Of a stretch of 64,000 nt of DNA, positions 8,233 through 20,744 are shown in pieces (the first letter of the stretch is position 1; every line of letters begins with the position of its first letter). The notes under the pieces are model-generated. The model searched no databases. It saw only the letters and a list, made by a program, of their open reading frames with translations, and was not told the origin of the DNA. The stretch lies in the NCBI RefSeq assembly GCF_900635775.1, contig NZ_LR134167.1, positions 1,645,001-1,709,000 of the forward strand, written 5' to 3'. The translations under genes were made by a program, and so were the position numbers. This DNA comes from Avibacterium volantium. GTDB taxonomy: Bacteria; Pseudomonadota; Gammaproteobacteria; Enterobacterales; Pasteurellaceae.

Positions 8233-10287
8233 TTATTTTTTCGGTGTTACTTCTGCACCCGAAAGATGATGTTTTTCATCAAAATTAATGAGATCTACCG
8301 CCATTTTTTCTGCCTCTTTTAAGTAGAAATCAGGGGCTTCATAATCTTTCGGTAAATCATCAAGTTTCTTCAATGGTTTTTTACCTTCTCGTTTAAAGCG
8401 TGCATTCAAATCTTTCAAGCGTTTTGCGTCATCTTTATCATTCTCTGCTTTGCGTTTTGCAAAATTCAATGATAAATATTTACGCTCACGGCGCTCATCT
8501 AACACTTTAAGATCTTCATTAAGCGCAATAAATTCAGGATCTTTCGCCATTCGAGCAATATGCGGAGCTTCCAGTGCATTAATTGCTTCTCTTGATTTCC
8601 CAGCCTCAGAATAAGGGGCTGGTGGCAATTTATCCCAAGGCAACGCATTATCTTCGTTTTCTTCCCCATATTCTTTCAAATCAATCAATGATGGGAACGT
8701 AATATCTGGCGCAACCCCTTTCAACTGAGTACTTCCACCATTAATACGATAGAATTTTTGAATGGTATATTGAATTAGCCCCATTGGGGTTTCTTCTGAA
8801 TCAAACACAAAATTCAATGGACGGCTTTGTTGAACCGTTCCTTTACCAAAGGTATTCTGTCCAATAATAATCGCTCGGTTATAATCTTGCATTGCTGCTG
8901 CAAAAATTTCAGACGCAGAAGCACTAAAGCGATTGATCATCACTAAGAGCGGCCCTGCATAATCTTGAGTGTTATCAGGATCTTCGTGAATACGAATGCG
9001 TTGATAAGCATCTCTCACCTGAACCACTGGCCCATCGGTAATAAATAAGCCTGTTAATTCAACCACTTCTTTTAACGAACCACCGCCATTCTCACGCAAA
9101 TCAATAATCAAGGCTTGTGCATTTTTCTGCTTCATTTCTGCAAGCAGTTTTTTCACATCTTCCGCTAAGCCAAGATAAAAACTTGGAATTTTAATCACGG
9201 CAATTTGCTTGCCATCAACCTTTTCCACGGTTAATTTCGCCGCCTGATCTTCCAAGCGAATTTTATCTCGAATAAGGGTAACAATGCGGGATTTTCCGCC
9301 TTTTTCTGGCTCAATTTCTAAACGAACTTTCGTGCCTTTTTTCCCTTTGATCTTGTCGATCACGTCATCTAAACGCCAACCAACAACATCTTCAATTTCG
9401 CCTTTTGCCTGACCGACACCAACGATTTTATCACCCGGCTTAATTTTTTTACTGCGATCGGCCGGCGCACCAGCCACCAGTGAGCGGATAATGGTTTCCC
9501 CATCTTCCGATTGCAAGGTTGCCCCAATGCCTTCTAATGAAAGATTCATACTTTCATTAAAACTTTTTGCACTTCTTGGCGCAAGATAACTTGTGTGCGG
9601 ATCGATTTCACGCGCAAAAGCATTCAAATACACTTGCACAATATCATCTGCTTTAGTTTGTGTTAAACGGCGAATTGCCAAATCATAGCGTTTCGTTAAG
9701 GTTTTCTTAATTTCACGCCAATTCTTACCTTTGAGCTTCAAATTGATGATGTCATTTTTAACACGCTGCGCCCAAAGCTCATTGGCTTCTTCTTCCGTTT
9801 TTGGCCAAGCAGCGTCTTTGCGTTCAATTTCAATTTGCGCATCTGTGGTTAAACTTGGCTCTTTGTCTAAAAGCGATAAGGCATATTTATAGCGTTCATA
9901 GCGGCGTTTCATCATTAGATCATAGATCGCAAACGCCATATCTAGCTTACCTTGGTTAAGCTGATCATCAAGCTTATCACCATATTTAGCTCGCATTTCA
10001 GCGACATCTGAAGCTAAAAAGGTATTACGGTTAAAATCTAAATTTTTTAAGTAGCGATCAAAAATCTTTTGCGAAAAGTCATCATCTAACTGAAATTTAC
10101 GATAATGAGATTGGGTTAAACGCGTTGCGACACGCTTTGTTACCAACTGGTTCGTTTCAGTTGGCTCAGGAATGACAATATCTGTTGCCTTCAATTTAGG
10201 TGCAATAGCAACGGCAAGATCCGCATTAACAAATAAGGCACTTAGCACCAAACTAGCTAAGTAGCCTTTTCTTTTGTTAAACTTCAT
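8233..10287 (-). CDS. prc: Tail-specific (C-terminal processing) protease Prc/Tsp
   Basis: 684 residues with a signal sequence at 1-28. In order: an N-terminal helical region, a PDZ domain (about 245-330, GIGATLQSEDGETIIRSLV), the S41 protease domain with the catalytic serine in SASASE (about 455-460) and lysine in TFGKGTVQQ (about 482), and a C-terminal DUF3340-type extension ending at 684. Length and order match E. coli Prc, a periplasmic protease that trims penicillin-binding protein 3, controls MepS and degrades SsrA-tagged exported proteins. It lies 63 bp downstream of proQ, as in enteric bacteria. Confidence 0.95.
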   Translation of the reverse strand: MKFNKRKGYLASLVLSALFVNADLAVAIAPKLKATDIVIPEPTETNQLVTKRVATRLTQSHYRKFQLDDDFSQKIFDRYLKNLDFNRNTFLASDVAEMRAKYGDKLDDQLNQGKLDMAFAIYDLMMKRRYERYKYALSLLDKEPSLTTDAQIEIERKDAAWPKTEEEANELWAQRVKNDIINLKLKGKNWREIKKTLTKRYDLAIRRLTQTKADDIVQVYLNAFAREIDPHTSYLAPRSAKSFNESMNLSLEGIGATLQSEDGETIIRSLVAGAPADRSKKIKPGDKIVGVGQAKGEIEDVVGWRLDDVIDKIKGKKGTKVRLEIEPEKGGKSRIVTLIRDKIRLEDQAAKLTVEKVDGKQIAVIKIPSFYLGLAEDVKKLLAEMKQKNAQALIIDLRENGGGSLKEVVELTGLFITDGPVVQVRDAYQRIRIHEDPDNTQDYAGPLLVMINRFSASASEIFAAAMQDYNRAIIIGQNTFGKGTVQQSRPLNFVFDSEETPMGLIQYTIQKFYRINGGSTQLKGVAPDITFPSLIDLKEYGEENEDNALPWDKLPPAPYSEAGKSREAINALEAPHIARMAKDPEFIALNEDLKVLDERRERKYLSLNFAKRKAENDKDDAKRLKDLNARFKREGKKPLKKLDDLPKDYEAPDFYLKEAEKMAVDLINFDEKHHLSGAEVTPKK

Positions 10288-10350
10288 TCAAATGTCCTAA
10301 TCAAAGTAAATATCACGATGATGACTTCTTACTTAACGAAATAATGAGAA

Positions 10351-10956
10351 TTATGCAAATAAACGCTCTGCGGTAACCGACATTGTTAAGCCATTTTCTA
10401 ACTCAACACGCACATTGTCTTTTACCACTTCCAAAACTACCGCACGCTTTGTGCTATTCCCAGCTTTTACTTTCACCACATCACCTTGTGCTAAGGTTGC
10501 AACATCTACCGCGACAAGATTAGGTTTATTTTGTGGTTTTTTCGCTACAAATTTCTTCGCATTTGGACGCGCAGGCTTTTTATTCGCTTTCGGATTTGCC
10601 GCACGCTCTGCTGCACGTTTTTCTGCCACTTTCGCTTTGCTTTCTGCTAATTTCTGTGCAGCGTGTTCTGCGTGTTCTTTCTCTAATACGCCTGCTGGGT
10701 TGCCTTGTAAATCAACGCGCTCAGCCCCTTCTTTACAAGCGTATAAATAACGCCAACCTGCCGTATATAAGCGCAGAGCTTGACGCAATTGGGTTTTACT
10801 TACTTTTTCATCATCGGCAAGGGCTTCTGCCAAATCTTGGAAAATCCCGACTTTTAACGGTTTTGCCTCACCTTCAAGGAAAAAACAGCGCGGAAACTTT
10901 TCCGCTAAATAAGCGATAATTTCTTTATTATTGGTTAATTTCTGAACTTCTGTCAT
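10351..10956 (-). CDS. proQ: RNA chaperone ProQ
   Basis: 201 residues, cytoplasmic. Residues 1-115 are the FinO/ProQ RNA-binding domain ([33 protein letters not shown]); 90-150 form a Lys/Ala-rich basic linker ([19 protein letters not shown]); 150-201 resemble the Tudor-like C-terminal domain ([21 protein letters not shown]). ProQ binds structured 3' ends and small RNAs. It is followed by prc and is divergent from letA, keeping the enteric neighbourhood proQ-prc/letAB. Confidence 0.95.
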   Translation of the reverse strand: MTEVQKLTNNKEIIAYLAEKFPRCFFLEGEAKPLKVGIFQDLAEALADDEKVSKTQLRQALRLYTAGWRYLYACKEGAERVDLQGNPAGVLEKEHAEHAAQKLAESKAKVAEKRAAERAANPKANKKPARPNAKKFVAKKPQNKPNLVAVDVATLAQGDVVKVKAGNSTKRAVVLEVVKDNVRVELENGLTMSVTAERLFA

Positions 10957-11073
10957 TGTGTAATCTCACATACCATTAATTTTAAATAGAAAAACGTTGC
11001 ACATTTTAGCTTAAATTCGTAAGAAATGGCAATTTTTTGATCGGGTTTATAGCTGATGTTTCAATAAAAAAGC

Positions 11074-11124
11074 AAAGTGCGGTGCTTTTTGTGATAAATT
11101 TTCCGTAAAAAACCACCGCACTTT
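11074..11124. repeat. Inverted pair of uptake signals between proQ and letA
   Basis: AAAGTGCGGT at 11074-11083 and ACCGCACTTT at 11115-11124 in opposite orientation with about 30 bp between. The pair lies in a divergent promoter region, so it is not an obvious terminator for either gene. Confidence 0.6.
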
Positions 11125-11196
11125 GAAAAGTGCGCAAATCCATATAAAATAGCGCTTTTGAATTTCTTTTAGAGAAAAATTAGTAGAACCTAAGCG

Positions 11197-12471
11197 ATGA
11201 CAACACCGTTAAAAACGACACATTACGCCAAACAGCATATTGCCCGTTGCACCCATTGCGATGCCACGGTGTCTGTGCCTACGTTGGAGGCGAACCAATA
11301 TGCGGAATGTCCTCGCTGTGATGAGATGCTGTGTTCGGGCAGCCGTTGGAATTTGCATCGCTGCGCGATGATTGCCCTATCCATTTTAATTTTGATGCCT
11401 TTTGCCTTGAATTATCCTTTATTAAGCATTGATTTATTGGGTACTCGAGTGGACGCTTCGGTTTGGCAAGGGGTGTGGAAAATGGCAACGGAAGGCTATC
11501 CTTATACGGCATTTCTCATTTTTCTCTGTGCTGTGTTTATGCCCATTTCCTTTGCAATTTTGGTGATTTTACTCCGTCTTTCGCAACTGCTTGGCATTAA
11601 ACCGCGTAATATTTTGCTCGCGCTGGGGTATATTAAACCTTGGGTAATGTTTGATGTGTATTTGGTCGCGCTGGGCGTAACAATGTTTAAGGTGCGAGAA
11701 TACGCCACCCTTAGCCTTGATGTGTATTTAATTGCTTTTATTTTCACCGCACTTTTAACCACGCTACTGTTTATTAAGCTCAATCTGAATGCGCTGTGGA
11801 ATGATTTTTATCCACAAGATAGACTTTTGACTGAAATGCCTGATGAACCGCCTTGTGTCTGCTTGGAGTGCCATTACACGTTTACCGAGCCTTATCAAGA
11901 CAGCAAACATCGAGCCCGTTGTCCACGCTGTTTAACGCTATTAGACGTGCCAGTAAACATTAAATTGCAACACACTTGGGCAACCTTGATTGCGGGCATT
12001 ATTATGCTTTTCCCTGCTAATTTACTACCGATGTCGGTGGTTTATGTCAACGGTGCACCGAGTGCCGATACCCTGATGTCTGGCGTAATCACCTTTGTTG
12101 AAATGGGCAGTTATTTCGTGGCATTTGTGGTATTTACCGCCAGTATTTTTATCCCCATCAGCAAAATTTTTATTTTGCTTTATTTATTAATTTGTGTACA
12201 TTTCAACCTTCGCCAATCCATAAAATGGCAAATGCGCTTATTCCATATTGTGCATTTTGTCGGTCGTTGGTCGATGTTAGATTTGTTCGTACTCGCATTG
12301 ATGATGTCCTTGGTTGCACGCGGACAAATCATCAATTTTTCCGTAGGCCCTGCTGCCTTTTATTTTGGGGCTGCAGTGTTCTTAACTATGATTTCAGCTT
12401 CGCAATTCGACAGTCGTTTACTTTGGAAAATTTATGACAGACAACAACAAAACGCCGTCCATTCAGGATAA
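11197..12471 (+). CDS. letA: LetA (YebS/PqiA-like) inner-membrane lipid transport protein
   Basis: 424 residues. Two zinc-ribbon-like cysteine modules, CTHCDATVSVP...CPRCDEML (about 18-45) and CLECHYTFTEP...CPRC (about 222-247), each precede a block of about four transmembrane helices, the PqiA/YebS architecture. LetA works with the MCE tunnel protein LetB in carrying phospholipid between inner and outer membranes. The letB start lies inside the last codons of this gene (38-bp overlap), so the two are translationally linked. Confidence 0.92.
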   Translation: MTTPLKTTHYAKQHIARCTHCDATVSVPTLEANQYAECPRCDEMLCSGSRWNLHRCAMIALSILILMPFALNYPLLSIDLLGTRVDASVWQGVWKMATEGYPYTAFLIFLCAVFMPISFAILVILLRLSQLLGIKPRNILLALGYIKPWVMFDVYLVALGVTMFKVREYATLSLDVYLIAFIFTALLTTLLFIKLNLNALWNDFYPQDRLLTEMPDEPPCVCLECHYTFTEPYQDSKHRARCPRCLTLLDVPVNIKLQHTWATLIAGIIMLFPANLLPMSVVYVNGAPSADTLMSGVITFVEMGSYFVAFVVFTASIFIPISKIFILLYLLICVHFNLRQSIKWQMRLFHIVHFVGRWSMLDLFVLALMMSLVARGQIINFSVGPAAFYFGAAVFLTMISASQFDSRLLWKIYDRQQQNAVHSG

Positions 12472-15079
12472 TTACAACGCGGTAAAAGCCGCTATTCATA
12501 AAAACAAACGGATTTCGCCATTTTGGTTGTTACCCTTTGTTGCCTTATGTATTGGTGCGATTTTGTTCTTTCAAATTGTGCAAGAACAAGGCATTAGCAT
12601 TAAAATCACCTTTGATAATGGTAATGGCTTAGTAGCAGGGAAAACGCAGATTCGTTACCAAGGCTTGCAAATTGGGGTGGTGAAAAAAGTAAATTTCACT
12701 GACGACTTGAAAAAAGTAGAAGTGGAAGCCAATATTTATCCTGAGGCCAAAACCGTGTTGCGTGAAAACACCAAGTTTTGGCTCGTTCGTCCAAGTGCTT
12801 CTCTGGCAGGGATTTCAGGCATTGATGCACTGGTTTCGGGTAACTACATCACCCTACAACCTGGGGACGGTGAATATGAAGATGAATTTGTAGCAGAAAG
12901 TGAAGGCCCGATCGCCCAAGTTACTGAAGGCGATTTGCTCATTCATTTACTTGCCGATGATTTAGGCTCAATCTCAATCGGTGCGTCTGTCTATTTCAAA
13001 AAAATGCCCGTGGGAAAAATCTATGATTACCGTTTCACCAAAGATCAGAAGAAAATTGAAATTGATGTGGTGATCGATAAGCCTTATGCCCAATTCGTGA
13101 AAAAAGATAGCCATTTCTGGAACATTAGCGGCATTAACGCCAGTGTTGGGCTTTCTGGTATTAACGTACAAATGGATAGCCTAAATTCCGTGGTGCAAGG
13201 CGCTGTGGCATTTGATTCACCGCAAAATAGTCCAAAGGCTGAAAACAACGAACGCTATCGTTTATATGCCAATTTACAGGCAGCCAAACGCGGTATTGAA
13301 ATCAATGTTACCGTGCCGAATATTGCGGGATTACGCGCAGGCAAAACCTCGGTGTATTCACAAGATGCACAAATCGGTTTGCTTTCAGAATTAAGTGCGG
13401 TGGAAAATAATGAAGAAATTTTGCAAGGCAAATTACTCATTGATCCAAGCGCTGAAAATCTGTTTAAAACCAACACTGAAATCGTGCTACGCAACACAAA
13501 ATTCAATTTGAGCGAACTGAGCGACACGCAAAAATTATTGCGTGGTGAATATTTTGATGTCATCAGTGGTACAGGTGAAAAACAAACGCAATTTACTGTC
13601 ATTAAAGAAAATGAACTGTTACTCAAACAGCCTGATACCTTGGTTTTAACCTTAACCGCGCCTGAAACCTATAACATCAGCGAAGGGCAGCAAATTTACT
13701 ACAATAATTTCCCTATTGGTGAAATTGTGAGTCAACGCATCGAACAAGAATCCGTACGCTTTAAAGTAGCGATTGCCGGACAATATCGTCATTTAATTCA
13801 CCCCGATACGCTCTTTATTGCTGCGTCAAATTTTGAAGTGAGCATTGGCACTGACGGCGTGAAAATGCAAGCGGCAAGTCCTGAAAAATGGCTACAAGGA
13901 GGCATTCGCATTGTGGTAGGTCATCAATCGGGTAAATTGCCTGAAAGTTTCCCGTTATACAGTGATCTCAGTAATGCTGAAGCAGGGATCGTGAGTAATA
14001 ATCTCACCCCAACCATCACCTTAACCACTTCACAGCTACCAAGCATTGATAAAGGTTCTCTGGTACTTTATCGCCAATATGAAGTGGGCAAAATTCTGGC
14101 TATCCGCCCGAAAAAAGATCATTTTGACGTGGACGTATTTATCTATCCGAAACATCGCGATTTGCTCACCAGCAAAAGTCTGTTCTGGGTGGAAAGTGCC
14201 GCACAGGTGGACATCACACCGAAAGGCATTAGCATTCAAGCCACGCCTATTGCTCGCACCTTAAAAGGCGCGATTAGTTTTGATAACAGTGGCTCTGGTA
14301 ACAAAATTCTTTACCCAAATGAAATGCGTGCCAAATCCGCAGGACAAGTAATTAAGCTCACCGCCTCCGATGCCACCAATTTAAGTAAAGGAATGCCGTT
14401 GCGTTATATGGGCTTAAATATTGGTGAAGTGGATAGCATTGAGCTTTCTGCCGATCACAAAATTCTCGCCACGGCGTTAATTAACCCGAAATATATGGCT
14501 ATCATTGCGAAAGAAAATAGTAAGTTCCGCCTCATTTCCCCACAAATCTCTGCGGGCGGTATTGAAAATTTAGATAGCCTTTTACAACCTTATATTGATG
14601 TGGAAGCGGGCAACGGCAAAGCACGCAGTCAATTCCGTTTGGCTCAATCCGTGCCAACCACCAACAAATATGGTGATGGTTTCCCACTCATTTTAGAAAC
14701 CAAAAACGCAATGAATATCACGGTGGGATCGCCGGTGTTGTACCGCGGTGTGGAAGTGGGGACAATTCGCAATTTAGAGCTTAACAGCCTTGGCGATCGC
14801 GTATTAGTGCATATTGTGATTGCCAATAAACACAAAGCCCTTGTGCGCCAAAATTCAGAATTTTGGATCTCATCAGGTTATGGTATGGAGCTTGGCTTCA
14901 CTGGCTTATCCATTAATACAGGATCAATGCAACAACTGTTAAAAGGCGGCATCGCCTTCTCAACGCCGTCTGGCTCGGTAGTGCAACCGCAAGCAAAAGC
15001 CAACCAGCGTTTCTTGTTGCAAGACAAACGTCCTAAAGAAGCCATAAACTGGAATTTAGGCATTTTAGGTAACGAATAA
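12434..15079 (+). CDS. letB: LetB (YebT) seven-MCE-domain lipid tunnel protein
   Basis: 881 residues, anchored by one N-terminal helix (about 28-46, FWLLPFVALCIGAILFF). Seven MCE repeats can be counted from the recurring pattern (G/S)xxVxY(x)xxxIGxV: GKTQIRYQGLQIGVV, GASVYFKKMPVGKI, GKTSVYSQDAQIGLL, GQQIYYNNFPIGEI, GSLVLYRQYEVGKI, GMPLRYMGLNIGEV and GSPVLYRGVEVGTI. E. coli LetB also has seven and forms stacked hexameric rings spanning the periplasm as a hydrophobic tunnel. The start overlaps the end of letA by 38 bp. Confidence 0.94.
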   Translation: MTDNNKTPSIQDNYNAVKAAIHKNKRISPFWLLPFVALCIGAILFFQIVQEQGISIKITFDNGNGLVAGKTQIRYQGLQIGVVKKVNFTDDLKKVEVEANIYPEAKTVLRENTKFWLVRPSASLAGISGIDALVSGNYITLQPGDGEYEDEFVAESEGPIAQVTEGDLLIHLLADDLGSISIGASVYFKKMPVGKIYDYRFTKDQKKIEIDVVIDKPYAQFVKKDSHFWNISGINASVGLSGINVQMDSLNSVVQGAVAFDSPQNSPKAENNERYRLYANLQAAKRGIEINVTVPNIAGLRAGKTSVYSQDAQIGLLSELSAVENNEEILQGKLLIDPSAENLFKTNTEIVLRNTKFNLSELSDTQKLLRGEYFDVISGTGEKQTQFTVIKENELLLKQPDTLVLTLTAPETYNISEGQQIYYNNFPIGEIVSQRIEQESVRFKVAIAGQYRHLIHPDTLFIAASNFEVSIGTDGVKMQAASPEKWLQGGIRIVVGHQSGKLPESFPLYSDLSNAEAGIVSNNLTPTITLTTSQLPSIDKGSLVLYRQYEVGKILAIRPKKDHFDVDVFIYPKHRDLLTSKSLFWVESAAQVDITPKGISIQATPIARTLKGAISFDNSGSGNKILYPNEMRAKSAGQVIKLTASDATNLSKGMPLRYMGLNIGEVDSIELSADHKILATALINPKYMAIIAKENSKFRLISPQISAGGIENLDSLLQPYIDVEAGNGKARSQFRLAQSVPTTNKYGDGFPLILETKNAMNITVGSPVLYRGVEVGTIRNLELNSLGDRVLVHIVIANKHKALVRQNSEFWISSGYGMELGFTGLSINTGSMQQLLKGGIAFSTPSGSVVQPQAKANQRFLLQDKRPKEAINWNLGILGNE

Positions 15080-15086
15080 AATTTAC

Positions 15087-15144
15087 AAAAAAACGACCGC
15101 ACTTTAATTTTACCCTACTGGTATTTTATACAGGTCGTTTTTTT
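15087..15144 (+). terminator. Terminator after letB
   Basis: AAAAAAACGACC (15087-15098) pairs with GGTCGTTTTTTT (15133-15144); the loop contains an uptake signal and a smaller TACC/GGTA stem. It closes the letAB operon and lies 43 bp before parE. Confidence 0.7.
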
Positions 15145-15178
15145 GCTACACTTTCGCCAATTTTTGATTTGAAATTAG

Positions 15179-17089
<1,911 letters not shown>

Positions 17090-17119
17090 GCTCGCCACCA
17101 AATAAGCAAGGAAACACCA

Positions 17120-18283
17120 ATGAAAAAGACCTTTTTAGCCTTAATTTTCACCGCACTTTTAAGCGGCAATGTTATCTCCACGGAACAACATTCAACCAAG
17201 CCCAATGCGGTTGAAAATACGAATACGGCAGAAAATACTAATGTAACTGAAAATACCAATTTATCTGAAAACAAAAGTGCTGTGCAAAATGTGAAAATTT
17301 CTGATCTTCCCGTGATTGAGGCAGAACTCACCACCGCGCCAAATGTGCCAGCGCCGATTACGCGCGATTATCCTGCGCGTGTGGTGGTAAAACTGGAAGC
17401 GCTGGAAAAAATTATGGAAATTATGCCAAAAGTGCAATTTAAATATTGGACGTACAACGGCTCAACCCCTGCACCGTTCATTCGTGTGCGCGAAGGGGAT
17501 ACGGTGGAAGTGCATTTATCCAACCCAATCAATTCCAAACTGCCGCACAGCATTGATTTCCACTCTTCCGCCGCCCCTGAAGGCACAGCGCTGGCAAGCA
17601 ACACCGCACCGGGGCATACCAGTATTTATCAGTTCAAAGTGCTATCACCTGGGCTTTATCTTTATCACTGCGCCGCAATGCCCGGTGCGCCGACTCACAT
17701 CGGCAAGGGAATGTTCGGTTTAATGTTGGTTGAGCCAAAAGAAGGCTTAGCGCCAGTGGATAAAGAATTTTATATTGTACAGAACGAATTTTATACCCAA
17801 GGGGAATTTGGCGAAGCGGGCTTGCAAGTTTTTAGTATGCAAAAAGCGAGCTATGAGCTGCCTGACTATGTGGTCTTTAACGGCCATTATGGCTCAATGC
17901 TCGGCGATAATGCGTTAAAGGCCAAAGTGGGCGAGAAATTACGCTTTTATGTCGGCAACGCAGGGCCAAATAAGGTGTCCTCTTTCCATTTGATCGGCAA
18001 GCCTTTTGATACAGTGTATGTGGAAGGTGGTTCATTGCAAAATCACAATGTACAAACCACTTTAATTCCTGCTGGCGGCGCGATGATGGCTGAAACCACC
18101 ATTCCTGTACCCGGCCCTTATCCTTTCGTGGATCACTCTATTTTCCGTACCGAAAAAGGCGCGAAAGGCGTGTTAATGGTAAGTGGGGAAGAAAATCCAC
18201 AGATTTTCAGTGGAAAATTAAAAGATGAGCCTTACACCAAGCGCAATCCTGATGCGGACGTGTCCACAGGATTTCAACATTAA
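17120..18283 (+). CDS. nirK: Copper-containing nitrite reductase (NirK/AniA type)
   Basis: 387 residues with a signal peptide (about 1-20). After a low-complexity linker (about 30-57) come two cupredoxin domains. All copper ligands can be assigned: HSIDFH gives a type 1 His, the catalytic Asp and a type 2 His; YHCAAMPGAPTHIGKGM gives the type 2 His, type 1 Cys, His and Met; SFHLIGKPFD supplies the active-site His and PFVDHSIF the last type 2 His. The enzyme reduces nitrite to nitric oxide in the periplasm. Unlike neisserial AniA no lipobox cysteine follows the signal. It lies between parE and parC, an unexpected place. Confidence 0.9.
   Translation: MKKTFLALIFTALLSGNVISTEQHSTKPNAVENTNTAENTNVTENTNLSENKSAVQNVKISDLPVIEAELTTAPNVPAPITRDYPARVVVKLEALEKIMEIMPKVQFKYWTYNGSTPAPFIRVREGDTVEVHLSNPINSKLPHSIDFHSSAAPEGTALASNTAPGHTSIYQFKVLSPGLYLYHCAAMPGAPTHIGKGMFGLMLVEPKEGLAPVDKEFYIVQNEFYTQGEFGEAGLQVFSMQKASYELPDYVVFNGHYGSMLGDNALKAKVGEKLRFYVGNAGPNKVSSFHLIGKPFDTVYVEGGSLQNHNVQTTLIPAGGAMMAETTIPVPGPYPFVDHSIFRTEKGAKGVLMVSGEENPQIFSGKLKDEPYTKRNPDADVSTGFQH
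17213..17284 (+). repeat. 18-bp tandem repeats in the nirK linker
   Basis: Four consecutive 18-bp units starting GAAAATACNAAT (17213, 17231, 17249 and a diverged fourth at 17267) encode the hexapeptides ENTNTA, ENTNVT, ENTNLS and ENKSAV between signal peptide and first cupredoxin domain. Confidence 0.8.
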
Positions 18284-18342
18284 AAATCGCGCCAAAAACC
18301 ACCGCACTTTAATTTTAACGAATATAAGAGAAAAACAAATTT

Positions 18343-20592
18343 ATGGCAGAAATTAATTACGAAGGCATTGAGCAAATGCCACTGCAAAACTTCACCGAAA
18401 GTGCCTATTTGAATTATTCAATGTATGTGATTATGGATCGCGCATTGCCCTTTATTGGTGATGGATTAAAGCCCGTGCAGCGCCGTATTGTGTATGCAAT
18501 GTCAGAATTAGGGCTCAATGCCACGGCGAAATATAAAAAATCGGCGCGTACTGTGGGGGACGTATTAGGTAAATTCCACCCGCACGGTGATACCGCTTGT
18601 TACGAAGCTATGGTGCTAATGGCGCAGCCTTTCTCTTATCGTTATCCGCTCATTGATGGACAAGGAAACTGGGGGGCGCCTGATGATCCGAAATCCTTTG
18701 CGGCAATGCGTTATACCGAATCGCGTTTAGCCAAAATTTCAGAAATTTTGCTCAGCGAGCTGGGCCAAGGCACGGTGGAATTTCAGCCTAACTTTGATGG
18801 CACACTAGAAGAGCCTGAATATTTGCCTGCTCGCCTACCACATATTTTACTTAATGGCACAACGGGGATCGCCGTGGGAATGGCAACGGATATTCCGCCG
18901 CACAATCTCAATGAAGTGGCTGATGCGGCGGTAATGCTGTTGGATAACCCAAAAGCCAATTTAGATGATTTAATGAGCGTGCTGCAAGGGCCTGATTATC
19001 CAACGGAAGCTGAAATTATTTCAAGCAAAGAAGATATTCGTAAAATTTACGAGCAAGGACGCGGCTCAATTAAAATGCGTGCGGTATGGAAAAAAGAAGA
19101 TGGCGAAATCATCATTAGCGCACTGCCCCACCAAGCCTCGCCATCAAAAATCATCAGCCAAATCGCGGAACAAATGAATGCGAAAAAACTGCCGATGGTA
19201 GAAGATATTCGTGACGAAGCAGATCACAATAACCCAATCCGTATCGTGCTAGTGCCACGTTCCAACCGCGTGGATACCGATGCCCTAATGGCGCATTTAT
19301 TTGCCACCACGGATTTAGAAAAAAGCTATCGTGTGAATATGAATATGATTGGCTTGGACAACAAGCCAGCGGTGAAAAATCTGCTGCAAATTCTCACCGA
19401 ATGGCTAACTTTCCGCCGCACCACGGTAACCAGACGCTTACAACATCGCTTAGATAAAGTACTGAACCGACTGCATATTTTGCAAGGTTTGATGATTGCC
19501 TTTTTAAATATTGATGAAGTGATCGCCATTATTCGTAACGAAGACAAGCCAAAGCAGGAATTAATGACGCGCTTTAATTTAAGTGATGAGCAAGCCGAGG
19601 CCATTTTAAACTTGCGCTTACGCCAATTAGCCAAATTGGAAGAGCACGAACTGCAAGCGGAGCAAGATAAATTAGAACAAGAGCGGTTGAATTTAGAGCA
19701 AATTTTGGGATCTGAGCGCCGTTTAAATACGCTCATCAAAAAAGAAATTCAACAAGATGCGAAAACCTTTGCTAGCCCTCGCCTTTCACCAATCGTAGAA
19801 CGTGCGGAAGCCAAAGCAATGGCTGAAAACGAAATGATCCCAGCTGAACCTGTTACCGTGATTTTATCGCAAATGGGGTGGGTGCGTTGTGCTAAAGGCC
19901 ACGACATTGATCCGCAAGGGCTAAGCTACAAAGCTGGCGATGGTTATCTGGCGCACGCCTGCGGAAAAAGCAATCAGCCTGTGGTATTCCTTGATAGCAC
20001 AGGGCGCAGCTATGCGGTAGAACCGCTATCCTTGCCTTCTGCACGCTCACAAGGCGAACCACTCACGGGCAAACTTTCCTTACCTGCCGGGGCTACGGTT
20101 TCCCAAGTGTTAATGGAAAATGATGAGCAAAAATTATTAATGGCATCGGACGCGGGCTATGGCTTTATTTGCCAATTTAGCGATTTAGTGGCGCGTAACA
20201 AAGCAGGTAAAGCCTTGATTTCCTTGCCAGAAAATGCCCAAGTCTTGCCACCATTAAGTTTACAAGAAAATAAAAACTTGCTCGTGGCGCTCACTTCTGC
20301 GGGCAGAATGTTGATTTTCCCAGTGCAAGATCTGCCTGAATTATCCAAAGGAAAAGGCAACAAAATCGTTTCTATCCCTGCGGCTAACGCAAAAGATCGC
20401 AGCGAATTATTAGTACGCTTATTGTTAATTTCCGAACAAGCAAACTTGGTATTCCATTCAGGCAAACGTAAAATCACCCTTAAAGCGGAAGATTTACAAC
20501 GCTTCCGTGCTGAGCGCGGCCGCAAAGGCAGCCAGCTACCAAGGGGCTTGCATAGTGGCGCAGAAATTGAAGTGATTGAGCCAAATCAATAA
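18343..20592 (+). CDS. parC: DNA topoisomerase IV subunit A (ParC)
   Basis: 749 residues. N-terminal winged-helix/breakage-reunion domain with the active tyrosine in [12 protein letters not shown] (about residue 127), a coiled region, and a C-terminal set of beta-pinwheel-type repeats (from about 500). The quinolone-determining segment reads [11 protein letters not shown], with Thr at position 84 and Glu at 88; many gammaproteobacteria, including the H. influenzae reference, have Ser at 84. ParC cuts and rejoins DNA with ParE. The start has AAGAGA about 12 bp upstream. Confidence 0.96.
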   Translation: MAEINYEGIEQMPLQNFTESAYLNYSMYVIMDRALPFIGDGLKPVQRRIVYAMSELGLNATAKYKKSARTVGDVLGKFHPHGDTACYEAMVLMAQPFSYRYPLIDGQGNWGAPDDPKSFAAMRYTESRLAKISEILLSELGQGTVEFQPNFDGTLEEPEYLPARLPHILLNGTTGIAVGMATDIPPHNLNEVADAAVMLLDNPKANLDDLMSVLQGPDYPTEAEIISSKEDIRKIYEQGRGSIKMRAVWKKEDGEIIISALPHQASPSKIISQIAEQMNAKKLPMVEDIRDEADHNNPIRIVLVPRSNRVDTDALMAHLFATTDLEKSYRVNMNMIGLDNKPAVKNLLQILTEWLTFRRTTVTRRLQHRLDKVLNRLHILQGLMIAFLNIDEVIAIIRNEDKPKQELMTRFNLSDEQAEAILNLRLRQLAKLEEHELQAEQDKLEQERLNLEQILGSERRLNTLIKKEIQQDAKTFASPRLSPIVERAEAKAMAENEMIPAEPVTVILSQMGWVRCAKGHDIDPQGLSYKAGDGYLAHACGKSNQPVVFLDSTGRSYAVEPLSLPSARSQGEPLTGKLSLPAGATVSQVLMENDEQKLLMASDAGYGFICQFSDLVARNKAGKALISLPENAQVLPPLSLQENKNLLVALTSAGRMLIFPVQDLPELSKGKGNKIVSIPAANAKDRSELLVRLLLISEQANLVFHSGKRKITLKAEDLQRFRAERGRKGSQLPRGLHSGAEIEVIEPNQ

Positions 20593-20601
20593 GTTATATT
20601 G

Positions 20602-20634
20602 AGAGCTGAACAGATTTTTGTTCAGCTCTTTTAT
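20602..20634 (+). terminator. Terminator after parC
   Basis: Perfect 11-bp stem AGAGCTGAACA/TGTTCAGCTCT with a 6-base loop, followed by TTTTATTTT. Confidence 0.92.
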
Positions 20635-20662
20635 TTTCTAACGTCCTGTTATTCCTTTAGTC

Positions 20663-20678
20663 TGTGATCTAAATCACG
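20663..20678 (+). promoter_or_regulatory. CRP-type operator upstream of yjjI
   Basis: TGTGATCTAAATCACG fits the CRP consensus TGTGA-N6-TCACA at 9 of 10 positions. A -10-like TAAAAT at 20700-20705 predicts a start near 20712, which puts the centre of the site at about -41.5, the class II activator position. The promoter assignment is inference. Confidence 0.7.
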
Positions 20679-20744
20679 GTAATTCTTTCTTTCCTTAGGT
20701 AAAATCAGCGTCAATTCAGCGTGATTTTATACAAGGAGCAAACA

